A stretch of DNA of 64,000 nucleotides from Pseudovibrio sp947494035 (GTDB taxonomy: Bacteria; Pseudomonadota; Alphaproteobacteria; Rhizobiales; Stappiaceae): NCBI GenBank assembly GCA_947494035.1, contig CANLTN010000006.1, forward strand, positions 62,001-126,000, written 5' to 3'. This document shows positions 9,029-17,942 of this stretch, in pieces. The stretch's first letter is position 1. The number at the start of each line of letters is the position of its first letter. A program made the position numbers and the translations under genes. The notes under the pieces were generated by a model that worked only from the letters and a program-made list of their open reading frames with translations, ran no database searches and had not been told where the DNA came from.

Positions 9029-10333
9029 ATGACAACTCGTAGAATTCTCATTCTCCAATCGCACCCCTCTGCCTTTTGTCGGGCACTTGTAAAGGCATTT
9101 GAAACAGAGGGCACCCAGTGCGTTATCGTAAATTTTTCTCTTAGTGATTGGTACTTTCGTGTCGGCTTGGGTGGAAAAAACTATTGGGGGCGATTGAAGA
9201 ACTGGCGTCGTTCACTTGAGAAACTCATTGATAAAAATGAGATAACGGACATTCTCTATTATAGTGATCGACGTCCCTATCATCGGGTAGCCCATGATGT
9301 CGCCATGCAACGTGGGATCAACACCTTTGCCTATGAGTTTGGCTACATGCGCCCCGATTGGATTACGCTGGAGCGCGGTGGGATGGGCACATATTCGCAT
9401 TTTCCAACGGACCCACAGCAGATAACACAAGGCGCGATCGAACTACCCGCTCCAAAAGAATTGGGTCGCTTCCCGCATGCGTTTGCGCAAGAGGCAACCA
9501 ATGAGGTGATTTGTAACCTTATCCCGGTCTTCTTCCCGTACCTGTTTCCGTTTTATCAGCGGGATCGCTACTACCACCCATTCCGAGATTACTTTAGCTA
9601 TATCCCACGGTTGATGCGCCAGAAGCGGCTTGCGCGAGTGGCGGAAGAAACCATCGACAAGCTCATTACTGAAGAGGCCGACTACTTTGTTGTTCCTATG
9701 CAGATGCAGGGCGACTACCAGATCAGGCATCACTCCCATTACAAGCATCTTTCCAGCTTCATTCGCGAGATTTACAGCACGTTTGCCCAAAGCGCACCGG
9801 CTAACAGTAAACTGGTGTTTAAAATGCACCCCTTTGACAACGATGTTGAGAGTTGGCCGCAGGTCATCAGGGACATTGCAGTTGAGTTCGACTGTCTGGA
9901 CCGCACAATCATCATCGATGGGGGGGATCTGAATAAGCTCCTCAAGCATTCGCGTGGATGCGTTCTTGTGAACAGCACTGTGGGTATGGAAGCCTTGAAA
10001 AACGGTGTGCCAGTCAAGGCCATGGGGATCGCCCTCTATGATATTGACGGATTGACGGATCAACGGTCTTTAGAGGACTTTTGGAAGGGGCCAATTCAGC
10101 CGAATGCAGACCTTTATCACGACTTGGAGAAGCTTATGGCGCATACCATTCAAGTGCATGGCAGCTTCTTTAATCGCGAAGGTCGAAAGATCGCAGCAGA
10201 AGAGTTTGCGCGGCGTATTTTGAATGACCAGGTCAACGGGCATGGTGCCTATGTTGAGACTCCGCCACGATTGGCTGCGGCCAAGGCTGCTGGTGTTCCC
10301 GTTTTTGCAGATTGTTACTGGGGCGACAAATGA
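9029..10333 (+). CDS. KpsS/LpsZ (RkpZ)-family capsule synthesis protein, copy 1
   Basis: This protein of 434 residues belongs to the Capsule_synth family, which contains the KpsS and KpsC beta-Kdo transferases that build the linker on the lipid anchor. Family features seen are YSDRRPYHRVA, the EFGYMRPDWITLE segment, KMHPFDND (conserved HP), and INSTVGMEALKNGVPV followed by a LT.Q/DFW region. It is cytoplasmic with no signal peptide. It follows kpsT directly and its stop overlaps the next gene by ATGA. The next gene is a clear paralogue, so this is a tandem pair. Whether it transfers Kdo or another sugar is not visible. Confidence 0.85.
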   Translation: MTTRRILILQSHPSAFCRALVKAFETEGTQCVIVNFSLSDWYFRVGLGGKNYWGRLKNWRRSLEKLIDKNEITDILYYSDRRPYHRVAHDVAMQRGINTFAYEFGYMRPDWITLERGGMGTYSHFPTDPQQITQGAIELPAPKELGRFPHAFAQEATNEVICNLIPVFFPYLFPFYQRDRYYHPFRDYFSYIPRLMRQKRLARVAEETIDKLITEEADYFVVPMQMQGDYQIRHHSHYKHLSSFIREIYSTFAQSAPANSKLVFKMHPFDNDVESWPQVIRDIAVEFDCLDRTIIIDGGDLNKLLKHSRGCVLVNSTVGMEALKNGVPVKAMGIALYDIDGLTDQRSLEDFWKGPIQPNADLYHDLEKLMAHTIQVHGSFFNREGRKIAAEEFARRILNDQVNGHGAYVETPPRLAAAKAAGVPVFADCYWGDK

Positions 10334-11628
10334 CTTCAAAGAACAATCGCTGCATTTTGCTGCTGCAAGGGCCACTTTCAAAGTACTACGCGCGGACTGC
10401 TTATCACTTGGAAAAGGCGGGCGCCAAGACGCTCAAGGTTCATTTCTGTGGGAGTGACGTCCACGATTGGGAGCATACGGAGGCTGTTCATTTTTCCGGA
10501 CCTGCCGAAAATTGGGAGCTCTTTGTGGAAGCTCTGATCGTTGCGCATGGAGTTACCGACATTCTACTTCATGGAGATCGGCGCTATTATCACAAGGTCG
10601 CTACCAGAGTTGCACAACGTTTGGATGTGAACATCATTGCTACCGAGCTTGGTTACCTGCGACCGGACTGGATGACGGTTGAGTATGGCGGTTGTTCTGC
10701 TCTTTCGCACTTTCCGCAAAGCAAGCAGGAGTTGATGGCGCTTGATACGCCGGTGACCGAGGATACATCTCAGGTTCTTTATCCGGGCAGCTACAAACAG
10801 ATTGTGTTTCAGGAACTTGGCTTTACCATCTACAATGCCATTCATGCCCGCAAGTTTCCGCATTACCGCAATCATCGCACCGAGTCTCGAGTGCAGGTTT
10901 ATGGTGGTTGGCTAAAAGCACGCTTGCAAGCTAAACGCCGAAAGCAGGAAGCAGATGTTATCTGGGATCGGTTGAAGCGCAGCGCAACCCCCTTTTATCT
11001 CTTCGCTCTGCAACTAAATGGGGACTTCCAGATACGCGATCACTCGCCCTTTACCAGCATTTATGAGGCGATTGACAAGGTTATCGCTTCCTTTGCCCGC
11101 AAGGCTCCCAAAGGAACAACGCTGTTATTCAAGAGCCATCCGCTGGAATACCGCTTTAAGGAGCTTTCAAGGGCCATTGCACAGGCAAGCCGGAAACATG
11201 GGGTTGCAGAGCGCACGCAGCTTATTCATGGTCAGACAATCAAGGAACTTGCAGAACCATCTCTGGGTATGTTGACCATCAACAGCTCGGCGGGCATTGA
11301 AGCACTTGAGCATGGCGTACCAACCTGCTGCCTATTGCCAACGATCTACGATATGGATGGGCTGACACATCAAGGAAACTGGGAAGATTTTTGGTGCTCC
11401 GCCACGCCGCCAGAACCAGACGTTTTCTGCAAGTTCGTTGAGGCATTGAAAACCACGGTGCAAGTGCGGGGCACGCTTTATAACGCGGAAGGCCTCGAGG
11501 CAGCAGCGGCGGGGACGGCAGAGAAAATCCTGTCAACGTCCTACGCAGAGCAACGGATGAAGCGAGCTGAACCACCAAGGTTGGCGAAGGCCCGCAGAAT
11601 GGGCGTGACTTACGACCACTTTGTATAA
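10330..11628 (+). CDS. KpsS/LpsZ (RkpZ)-family capsule synthesis protein, copy 2
   Basis: This protein of 432 residues starts at the ATG overlapping the previous stop. A TTG at 10312 is less likely. It shares the paralogue's layout: HGDRRYYHKVA, ELGYLRPDWMTVE, FKSHPLEYRF, and INSSAGIEALEHGVPT. The match continues along the whole length, which shows a tandem duplication. In E. coli a two-module KpsC and a one-module KpsS share the work of linker synthesis. Two separate one-module proteins here could divide that work. It is co-transcribed with the export genes. The exact donor and acceptor are unknown. Confidence 0.84.
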   Translation: MTSKNNRCILLLQGPLSKYYARTAYHLEKAGAKTLKVHFCGSDVHDWEHTEAVHFSGPAENWELFVEALIVAHGVTDILLHGDRRYYHKVATRVAQRLDVNIIATELGYLRPDWMTVEYGGCSALSHFPQSKQELMALDTPVTEDTSQVLYPGSYKQIVFQELGFTIYNAIHARKFPHYRNHRTESRVQVYGGWLKARLQAKRRKQEADVIWDRLKRSATPFYLFALQLNGDFQIRDHSPFTSIYEAIDKVIASFARKAPKGTTLLFKSHPLEYRFKELSRAIAQASRKHGVAERTQLIHGQTIKELAEPSLGMLTINSSAGIEALEHGVPTCCLLPTIYDMDGLTHQGNWEDFWCSATPPEPDVFCKFVEALKTTVQVRGTLYNAEGLEAAAAGTAEKILSTSYAEQRMKRAEPPRLAKARRMGVTYDHFV

Positions 11629-11641
11629 GTCCGGAGTACCC

Positions 11642-12388
11642 ATGCGGATCTGTCTTATTTCTAACGCCAGTGTATACACCGACGCAGCTCTGCATTCTTT
11701 GCTTGCCTACCCGGAATTCGAGATCTGTGGTCTCGTGAAGTGTGCCGCTGTTGTCGGCAAGCGCAGCGACTGGCGCGCCTACAAAGACCTTCTCCTTCGC
11801 TCTGGCCCGCTATACGCGGGGTATCTGGGAGCGGTGACAAAACCTGCCTACCGGATGCCACATGTTCCCCGATGGCAAAGCATGCGCATTTGGGCCCATA
11901 GTCTGCAATGTCCTGTTCAGCGGACAAACGATGTCAGCTCGGTAAGAACGCTCGATTTTATTGAGGGCTGCAAGCCGGACCTGATCCTGACAGTGCATCT
12001 GGGGCAGATTTTACGTGGGGCGTTTTACGAGCGATTTTCTGGTAGAACCTACAATATTCACCCTGGCAAGCTCCCGCGCTACAAGGGGCCAGACCCGGTC
12101 TTTCATGGGATTATGGAAAACGAGAAGGCGTTTACAGTGAGCCTTCACGAGAGCATTCAAAGGATTGATGCAGGAAAGGTGCTGGCAGAAACGACGGTGG
12201 TACCAAAAAAAAGAACGCTGTTTCGCACCAACCTGGAGTTATTCAGCAAGACCGGCAAGCTTGTTGCCTCACATTTTCTAGGCACAAATGAATGCCCGCC
12301 TGCTCCTGATGATAGGGTATCACGCTATTACGGCTGGCCCACTCATCTTGATGTTCTAAAGTATTTGGCTCGGGGCAACAGGCTTTAA
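11642..12388 (+). CDS. Formyltransferase-family protein in capsule locus
   Basis: This protein of 248 residues carries the methionyl-tRNA formyltransferase-type catalytic fold. The Asn/His/Asp signature is visible as NIHPGKLPRYKGP and later RIDAGKVLAE. The translation start is the ATG at 11642, with CCGGAG upstream; it lies 13 bp after the previous stop codon, so it is in the same operon. It is shorter than Fmt and lacks the tRNA-binding C-terminal domain. Sugar N-formyltransferases using N10-formyl-tetrahydrofolate often sit in polysaccharide loci. Formylation of an aminosugar in the capsule repeat unit is therefore a reasonable inference, not a demonstrated function. Confidence 0.72.
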   Translation: MRICLISNASVYTDAALHSLLAYPEFEICGLVKCAAVVGKRSDWRAYKDLLLRSGPLYAGYLGAVTKPAYRMPHVPRWQSMRIWAHSLQCPVQRTNDVSSVRTLDFIEGCKPDLILTVHLGQILRGAFYERFSGRTYNIHPGKLPRYKGPDPVFHGIMENEKAFTVSLHESIQRIDAGKVLAETTVVPKKRTLFRTNLELFSKTGKLVASHFLGTNECPPAPDDRVSRYYGWPTHLDVLKYLARGNRL

Positions 12389-12490
12389 GTTACCCAAAGC
12401 ATCGTCCTGGTGACTTAGATCCTTAGTGCACGGGACTTGAAAGACTTTCCGAAGCCCCTGACTTCTCGGGGTTTTGTTTGCAGCATCCTA

Positions 12491-12533
12491 AACCCATTGC
12501 CGGCGGGAGGCGGCTCTCGCCGGCAGTGGGTTT
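12491..12533. terminator. Bidirectional terminator-like hairpin
   Basis: AACCCATTGCCGGCG and CGCCGGCAGTGGGTT are 15-bp arms with one G-T wobble and a 12-base loop, followed by a T-rich stretch. It lies between the end of the capsule operon and the end of the convergent GntR gene, so it can serve both. A weaker CCCC/GGGG hairpin followed by TTTTG lies just before, at about 12456-12475. Confidence 0.75.
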
Positions 12534-12547
12534 GTTGTGTCACGGGT

Positions 12548-13255
12548 CTAGATTGCTTGGGGAAGTGCGGGGAAGCGGTCGAGGTGGGTCTTGATCGTTT
12601 GGGCGGCCAAAGCACCGTCGCCTGTGCGCACAGCGATGATCAGCTGACTGTGGTCATCCTGAACACCTTCGGGAATAAAGTCGGTGCGATGCATGGCGGT
12701 GCGATAGCGCGTGCACTGATCATGTAACATGTAGAGGAAGCGGCTTGCCCAGCTGGAGCCTGCCCCGTCAACCAGTGTCATATGAAAGACGCGATTGGCT
12801 TCTTCCCACTCATCCCAAAAATCACGGCGTGAGGCTTGCCAGCTGCGTTCGATCTCCTGCAAGGTATGGTACGCATCAAGGACATTTTCGCGCCACTGCG
12901 TATCGCCCTTTTCAACGGCAGCTCGGACCGTTGCACTTTCAATCAGGCGGCGCTGCTCAATAATGTCTTCAAACTCTTTTTGCGAAAGTTCCGGTATATA
13001 AAACCCTTTATGAGATTGGGTCGCAACCAGTCCTTGAGACACCAGACGGGACAGAGCCTCTCGTACAGGTGTTGGCCCAACATCAAAGGTGCTGCACATT
13101 TCGCGGATGCGTAATTTGCTTCCCGGCTCAAGCTGGCCAGACAAGATCGCCGCGCGCAGTTGCGCATAGGCCCTGTCGATGAGAGAGGCGGATGACGGGG
13201 CGTTTTGCGCAGTGACCGATGGTGCCGCTCTTTCTAATGTATCCTCTATTTTCAA
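12548..13255 (-). CDS. GntR family regulator, FadR/FCD subfamily
   Basis: This DNA-binding regulator has 235 residues. The winged-helix domain is at about 25-95 (AYAQLRAAILSGQLEPGSKL, then TPVREALSRL and GLV). The rest is an all-helical FCD ligand-binding domain, with the metal-ligand type Asp/His pattern near ANRVFHMTL. It is convergent with the capsule operon and faces the long spacer before repABC. FCD regulators usually sense small organic acids, but no target gene is obvious next to it. It may act on a distant operon. Confidence 0.88.
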   Translation of the reverse strand: MKIEDTLERAAPSVTAQNAPSSASLIDRAYAQLRAAILSGQLEPGSKLRIREMCSTFDVGPTPVREALSRLVSQGLVATQSHKGFYIPELSQKEFEDIIEQRRLIESATVRAAVEKGDTQWRENVLDAYHTLQEIERSWQASRRDFWDEWEEANRVFHMTLVDGAGSSWASRFLYMLHDQCTRYRTAMHRTDFIPEGVQDDHSQLIIAVRTGDGALAAQTIKTHLDRFPALPQAI

Positions 13256-14095
13256 AGTTATCTGCCTTACAATTATTATCTATGCAATTTGGCGTTTCTC
13301 TTTTTGGATATGGAAACTAGATCATCAGCTCGGTTTATTGGCCAAGGTTAATTGCAATACGGTCTGGCCGGTTCATTCGATCAATTGTAAAACAATATCT
13401 GAACTATAAAAGCAATGAAATTGCGAGCTCGCGGCATAACTTTCCAATAAAAGGAACATGTTCGATGGAAAAAGATGCCAAATTATCGATTGTTTTTGGA
13501 AGATTATGCAAATGCACTCGGTTTCAATGAGTATGTGCACCACTCTTACTTAGATTTCCCTATTGGGAAGCTGACTTAATCGAATATTTTAATAAAATAA
13601 TTTCAACTATACTCGATTGGGTCCTGCTGACCAAATTTCAGGTTGAAGATACTGTCCGGCACAAGTGGTTTCCATTGGTGCATCACCAAAAGTATCCCCT
13701 AGATCGAGGCCAAAGACTCCAGTCCTAGCAAGGGACTTTGCAAAACTTATTCCCCTTGCCACGGGCCATGTTACTGCTGGGGACGAACTTGAGAGAATCA
13801 GTGGAGGGGGAGTGAGTCGGGTCGCTTAGAGCTGAAATTTTGTTTCTTGAGAAACAGATCGGTTGTTTGATCGATTTTATGCACTTCTTGTTTTACTAGC
13901 GCCAAAACCTATTAAACTATTGAAAATATTAATGAAAGCATCATGAGATGGGCTGAAGTGGCTTGGTGTTGGAAGTGAATAAGCAAAAAGGGATTGAACT
14001 GAAGTGCAGGTCAGCTACCCTTTCGACGCAAACACAGACCAAATTGGCGCACTTTCCGTTTGTAGATGACTAGAACCGTTTGAGGGCGAAGCGAA
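13256..14095. other. AT-rich spacer upstream of repABC, no gene seen
   Basis: This stretch of 840 bp between the GntR start and repA shows no coding frame with a plausible start and family match. It should contain the promoters of the GntR gene and of repABC. A perfect palindrome GCGAGCTCGC sits at 13423-13432. Several short ATTGT...ACAAT repeats lie nearby. I could not find a good parS consensus here. Confidence 0.5.
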
Positions 14096-15316
14096 GTGGA
14101 ATACGGCAACAACACTCTTTTACGCGAGGAAACTCCGTCTGAGAAGATCTCCCGTTATTCGCAGCTCCTTTCTGGCCAGCTGCACCGGTTAAGGCAGGAG
14201 CTATATCCGCCAGAAGCGAACAAAGCCCTGCGCTCGTTCTCTTCGGTGGATGTTGCGCGGCTGATCGGCGTTTCGGAGAGCACCATTCGCCAGTTGGATC
14301 TGGACGGTGAAGGGCCGACGCCAACCCGTCTGGCCAATGGACGTCGCAGTTACACTCTGGAACAGATCAACGCAATCCGTGAAGTGCTTGCTGCCCGCAA
14401 AAAGGGTGATGAAGCGGTCAATATCCTGCCGCGTCGCCGTCCGGGTGAGCGGCTGCAAGTGATCGCCTGCGCAAACTTCAAGGGCGGCTCCGCAAAAACC
14501 ACCACCAGCACCCACTTGGCACATTATCTGGCCTTGCGCGGCTACCGTGTTCTGGCCATTGATCTTGACCCGCAAGCCTCGCTGTCTGCCATGTTTGGCG
14601 TGCAGCCCGAGTTTGATGTTGAGCCAAATTCGACCTTGTTTGGAGCCCTGCGTTACGACGAAGGGCGGCGTACGCTGAATGAAGTGATCCGCCCGACTTA
14701 TTTTGACAATCTGGATCTGGTCCCTGCCAACCTGGAGCTGGCAGAGTTTGAGCACATCGTTCCAACAGCGATCGCGTCCGGTGCTTCGACCGGTGAAGAC
14801 ATCTTCTTCCGCCGCATCCGTAATGTGCTGAGCGAAGTGGATGATCGGTATGATGTTGTCGTGATCGATTGCCCGCCGCAACTGGGCTTTCTCACACTGG
14901 GTGCGTTGTTTGCCTCCACCGGATTGCTGATTACACTTCACCCGCAAATGCTTGACCTTGCAAGCTGTAACCAGTTCCTCGGCATGAGCTCTGACCTGAT
15001 GGGCGTGATTGAAAACAATGGCGGGGAGATGAATCTGGACTGGATGCGGTTCCTGGTAACCCGTCACAATCCTAACGACAGCCCGCAAACCCGCGTTGTC
15101 GGTTTGATGCGCGCCCTTTTTGGCGAGGATGTGTTGACCGCCCCTGCCCTGGATTCCACAGCGGTTGCCAATGCAGGTCTTGAAAAGAAATCGCTGTATG
15201 AGTTGGAACCGGGAGCCATTGGCCGCGAAACGCTGAAGCGTGCGCTTGAATCCATGGACTCCGTGAACCGCGAAATTGAAGATCTTCTCCGCAACTCTTG
15301 GGGACGACCACTATGA
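14096..15316 (+). CDS. repA: Plasmid partition ATPase RepA (ParA family) of repABC
   Basis: RepA (406 residues) segregates the replicon and autorepresses the operon. An N-terminal helix-turn-helix region is at about 50-70 (DVARLIGVSESTIRQL). The deviant Walker A FKGGSAKTTT is at about 128-137, followed by Walker A' and B segments (VLAIDLDPQASLS, then VVIDCPPQLG). The start is GTG at 14096. Its stop overlaps the repB start by ATGA. The order repA-repB-repC on one strand is diagnostic of the alphaproteobacterial repABC family, so this DNA belongs to a plasmid or chromid. Confidence 0.96.
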   Translation: MEYGNNTLLREETPSEKISRYSQLLSGQLHRLRQELYPPEANKALRSFSSVDVARLIGVSESTIRQLDLDGEGPTPTRLANGRRSYTLEQINAIREVLAARKKGDEAVNILPRRRPGERLQVIACANFKGGSAKTTTSTHLAHYLALRGYRVLAIDLDPQASLSAMFGVQPEFDVEPNSTLFGALRYDEGRRTLNEVIRPTYFDNLDLVPANLELAEFEHIVPTAIASGASTGEDIFFRRIRNVLSEVDDRYDVVVIDCPPQLGFLTLGALFASTGLLITLHPQMLDLASCNQFLGMSSDLMGVIENNGGEMNLDWMRFLVTRHNPNDSPQTRVVGLMRALFGEDVLTAPALDSTAVANAGLEKKSLYELEPGAIGRETLKRALESMDSVNREIEDLLRNSWGRPL

Positions 15317-16386
15317 ACAAAGCTAAGGACCGGAAAAACGCACTAGACACCCTGTTTGCAGGTGGTGGCATGGCAGGCCTTGTTGCTGATGCAACAGCTC
15401 CGCGCCCGCGCATGTCTTCTGGAGCAATTGGTGCTGCCGAGATCAATCTGATCAAGGATGAACGCGACAAGCTGCGCGAAGAGTTGAAAACACTCAATTC
15501 GCAAATGGCTTCTTCTGTGAACGTTGTGGAACTGGACCCTGAACAGGTGCAGCCGTCCTTTGTGGCAGACCGCATGGAAGTCGCGTTTGATCCGGCTTTC
15601 GAGGCCCTCAAAGAATCGATCGCGGAGACTGGGCAACAGGTGCCTATTCTCGTGCGTCCGGCTCCGGACCAAGCTGGCATCTATCAGATCGCCTATGGCC
15701 ACCGTCGTTGGAAAGCCTGCCGCGCTCTGGGCAAGCCGGTACGCGGCGTTATCAAAGAGCTTTCCGATGAAGAACTGTTGGTGGCGCAGGGTCAGGAAAA
15801 TCATGAGCGTAAAGACCTGAGTTTCATTGAAACCTGTCTGTTCGTTTTCCGCCTCGCGCAAGACTACCCGCAAACTATGATTGTCAAAGCAATTGGTAAG
15901 GACAAATCTCTGGTTTCCAAACTCCGTAAGCTTGCGGCAACCATGCCTGAGGAGTTCTTACGGGTGATTGGGCCTGCACCGAAGATCGGACGGCCACGTT
16001 GGGAAGAAATGGCAAGCTTCTTCCATGATGGACAGCTTGGGCCAAACCATGAGAAAGCCATAAATTCACTATTTGCGCTGGATTCGTTTCTCGAGCTGCA
16101 CAGTGATGAGCGCTTCAGTGAAGTGCTCCAGCTTCTGCAAGAAACGCCTGCTGAGCTGGAGACCAAGTCGGTTCCTGCTGGTGCTGAGGTCCCCGTTGCG
16201 GCTCACACGCGCAAGACGAAGAATTCTGAATGGCTGGGCAAAAAGCATGTGCTCGTCAAGCGCACTGACAAGGCAACCGTATTTTCCGTTGATAGCAAAA
16301 CGCAGAGCGATTTTGGTGCGTTTTTGCTCAAGCAAATGCCGGCACTGATTGCCGAATACGAAAAGACGAAGGGGGAGGATGCCTGA
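15313..16386 (+). CDS. repB: Plasmid partition protein RepB (ParB family)
   Basis: RepB has 357 residues and starts at the ATG at 15313, overlapping the repA stop. It begins with the usual basic MNKAKDRKNALD segment, then a ParB/Srx-type domain (VPILVRPAPD...IAYGHRRWKA) at about 100-150. A helix-turn-helix for centromere binding follows (KAIGKDKSLVSKLRKLA), with a C-terminal dimerisation region. It binds 16-bp parS palindromes. Matching sites occur about 4-6 kb downstream in this window. Its 3' end leads into a structured spacer before repC. Confidence 0.96.
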   Translation: MNKAKDRKNALDTLFAGGGMAGLVADATAPRPRMSSGAIGAAEINLIKDERDKLREELKTLNSQMASSVNVVELDPEQVQPSFVADRMEVAFDPAFEALKESIAETGQQVPILVRPAPDQAGIYQIAYGHRRWKACRALGKPVRGVIKELSDEELLVAQGQENHERKDLSFIETCLFVFRLAQDYPQTMIVKAIGKDKSLVSKLRKLAATMPEEFLRVIGPAPKIGRPRWEEMASFFHDGQLGPNHEKAINSLFALDSFLELHSDERFSEVLQLLQETPAELETKSVPAGAEVPVAAHTRKTKNSEWLGKKHVLVKRTDKATVFSVDSKTQSDFGAFLLKQMPALIAEYEKTKGEDA

Positions 16387-16403
16387 TGGTGTAAGCCCCT
16401 TAA

Positions 16404-16510
16404 CGACGACAGGCCCTGCTGACGGCAATCAGCAAGGCCCTAAAATCGTCGCCCAAGAGAGTGAATAGCACTCGTCGAGGACCGTCTTTAACGCGAACAT
16501 CCTACGACGA
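16404..16510 (-). ncRNA. Candidate counter-transcribed RNA (incompatibility RNA) region between repB and repC
   Basis: In repABC plasmids a small antisense RNA from the repB-repC spacer represses repC. Here the 240-bp spacer holds two hairpins. The first has GGCCCTGCTGA (16412-16422) with TCAGCAAGGCC (16429-16439), enclosed by CGACGA (16404-16409) and TCGTCG (16446-16451). The second has TCGTCGAGGA (16472-16481) with TCCTACGACGA (16500-16510). In antisense RNA the first stem is fully paired with one G-U. Its promoter and ends are not defined from sequence, so the coordinates mark the structured core only. Confidence 0.5.
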
Positions 16511-16625
16511 ACGCACTGTGCGAATCAAGTCAGCATTGCTTGCTTGAAACCCTTTGTGGCGCATTTTTGCCTTTTCGGGCGCTCAATCCCCAATCTTACT
16601 TGGATAACACCCCGGAATTTACTGG

Positions 16626-17942
16626 GTGAATGGGTTTGCTATGCAAAGCACAGGTGTTGCGTCCTTCCGCAAAATGACACCCGCCATGTTGGAGAGCCAG
16701 CGTCTGGCTCTGGCGAATGACATCGTCAAAACAACAAAGGCCGAGGTGGCGATCACTCTTAAAAAGGCGGCCCCTGCCCTGGGGATTGATGGAACCGCCT
16801 ATCATATTCTCGATATTCTAATCGGATTGACGCGGGCTGATGACTGGAAACAGGATCGCCGTCCGCTGGTCGCAATCTCCAATGACAAGCTTGCCGAATA
16901 TGTATGCCGCTCCACGCGCACTGTGATACGGGCCATCAAACGACTTGTTGAAGTGGGAATCCTGGCCTACCGTGATAGCTCAACAGGCCGGCGCTTCATC
17001 TATCGCAACGATGCCAGTGGTGAGATTGACCGCGGATACGGTTTTGACTTTTCACCGGCGCGTCAGCGTGTTGTAGAGATCAAACGGATTGGTGAAGAGT
17101 TTCAGGCGCGGGTCCGTGCAGAGCAGGAAGCTAAGCGCACGGTCAACCGGCTGTCGCGTGCTATCGTTGATGCCTGCCGTATTGGGCAAAGCGAAGGTGC
17201 CGACTGTGAGGTGTTTTTGACCGAACTCAGCGCTCTTATGGAAACGCCGATGCTGGTTCTGGAGCGCGCTGAAAAGATCACCACACTTTATGAACTGGTG
17301 GTGACAGAGCTTACCGGAGATTGTGAAGAGGAAGGTGAAACACCGTCATATTCAAATGAGCGTGATGAAATGTCAGGCGACCATGACATAGATGTCACCC
17401 CTTATAATATTACAACCCATCAAACTCATCAAAATAGTAAAACACGGGAGCCATCTAACGATGGCTACTCAAACATAAACTTCGCTTCTAACGAAGCTCA
17501 AGAAATTGCTCTTGAAAAAGACCAATCAAGCAAATTCTCTGCCAAATCACGAAGGGCCACGCAAGGGGGAGCGCTGCAAGGCCCCCATTCTGACGGTAGT
17601 CAAAAAGACCATCTTTCCGCGATTTCCATTGGTTTGATTGACAGCGCGACAACTGAAACCCAGGAAATGTTGGGAATGTCGTTCTCCAGTTGGTTTGATC
17701 TTTCCCAGTCCGCCGAACAGTTGCGATTGGCGATCGGTTTGTCCGAAGATGGCTGGAAACAGGCGGTTTTGACCCTTAGCGAGAAAATGGCCGCCGCCGT
17801 TCTGGTGGTAACCGTTGAAAAAACCCTGCGCGATCCGGAGGGTATTTCGCGCCCCGCCGGATATTTCCGCGCCTGTGTTGACCGGGCCAAAGATGGAAAG
17901 CTCGCCCTTCACAAATCGCTCTATGGGCTGTCTCTGGCGTAA
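16626..17942 (+). CDS. repC: Replication initiator RepC
   Basis: RepC (438 residues from GTG 16626, or 433 from ATG 16641) is the essential initiator of repABC replicons. It contains the typical RKMTPAMLESQRLA start and a winged-helix N-terminal DNA-binding part (LAEYVCRSTRTVIRAIKRL). Then comes a low-complexity Ser/Thr/Asn linker at about 240-330 and a conserved C-terminal domain (AGYFRACVDRAKDGKLALHKSL). In this family the origin usually lies inside repC, so oriV is probably within this gene. The last 22 bases overlap the convergent NUDIX gene. Confidence 0.95.
   Translation: MNGFAMQSTGVASFRKMTPAMLESQRLALANDIVKTTKAEVAITLKKAAPALGIDGTAYHILDILIGLTRADDWKQDRRPLVAISNDKLAEYVCRSTRTVIRAIKRLVEVGILAYRDSSTGRRFIYRNDASGEIDRGYGFDFSPARQRVVEIKRIGEEFQARVRAEQEAKRTVNRLSRAIVDACRIGQSEGADCEVFLTELSALMETPMLVLERAEKITTLYELVVTELTGDCEEEGETPSYSNERDEMSGDHDIDVTPYNITTHQTHQNSKTREPSNDGYSNINFASNEAQEIALEKDQSSKFSAKSRRATQGGALQGPHSDGSQKDHLSAISIGLIDSATTETQEMLGMSFSSWFDLSQSAEQLRLAIGLSEDGWKQAVLTLSEKMAAAVLVVTVEKTLRDPEGISRPAGYFRACVDRAKDGKLALHKSLYGLSLA

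Noticed and set aside
13423..13432. Palindrome GCGAGCTCGC upstream of repABC as a possible parS
   Set aside because: The centre fits, but the outer GTT and AAC of the consensus are missing on the right side. It could still be a RepA operator.
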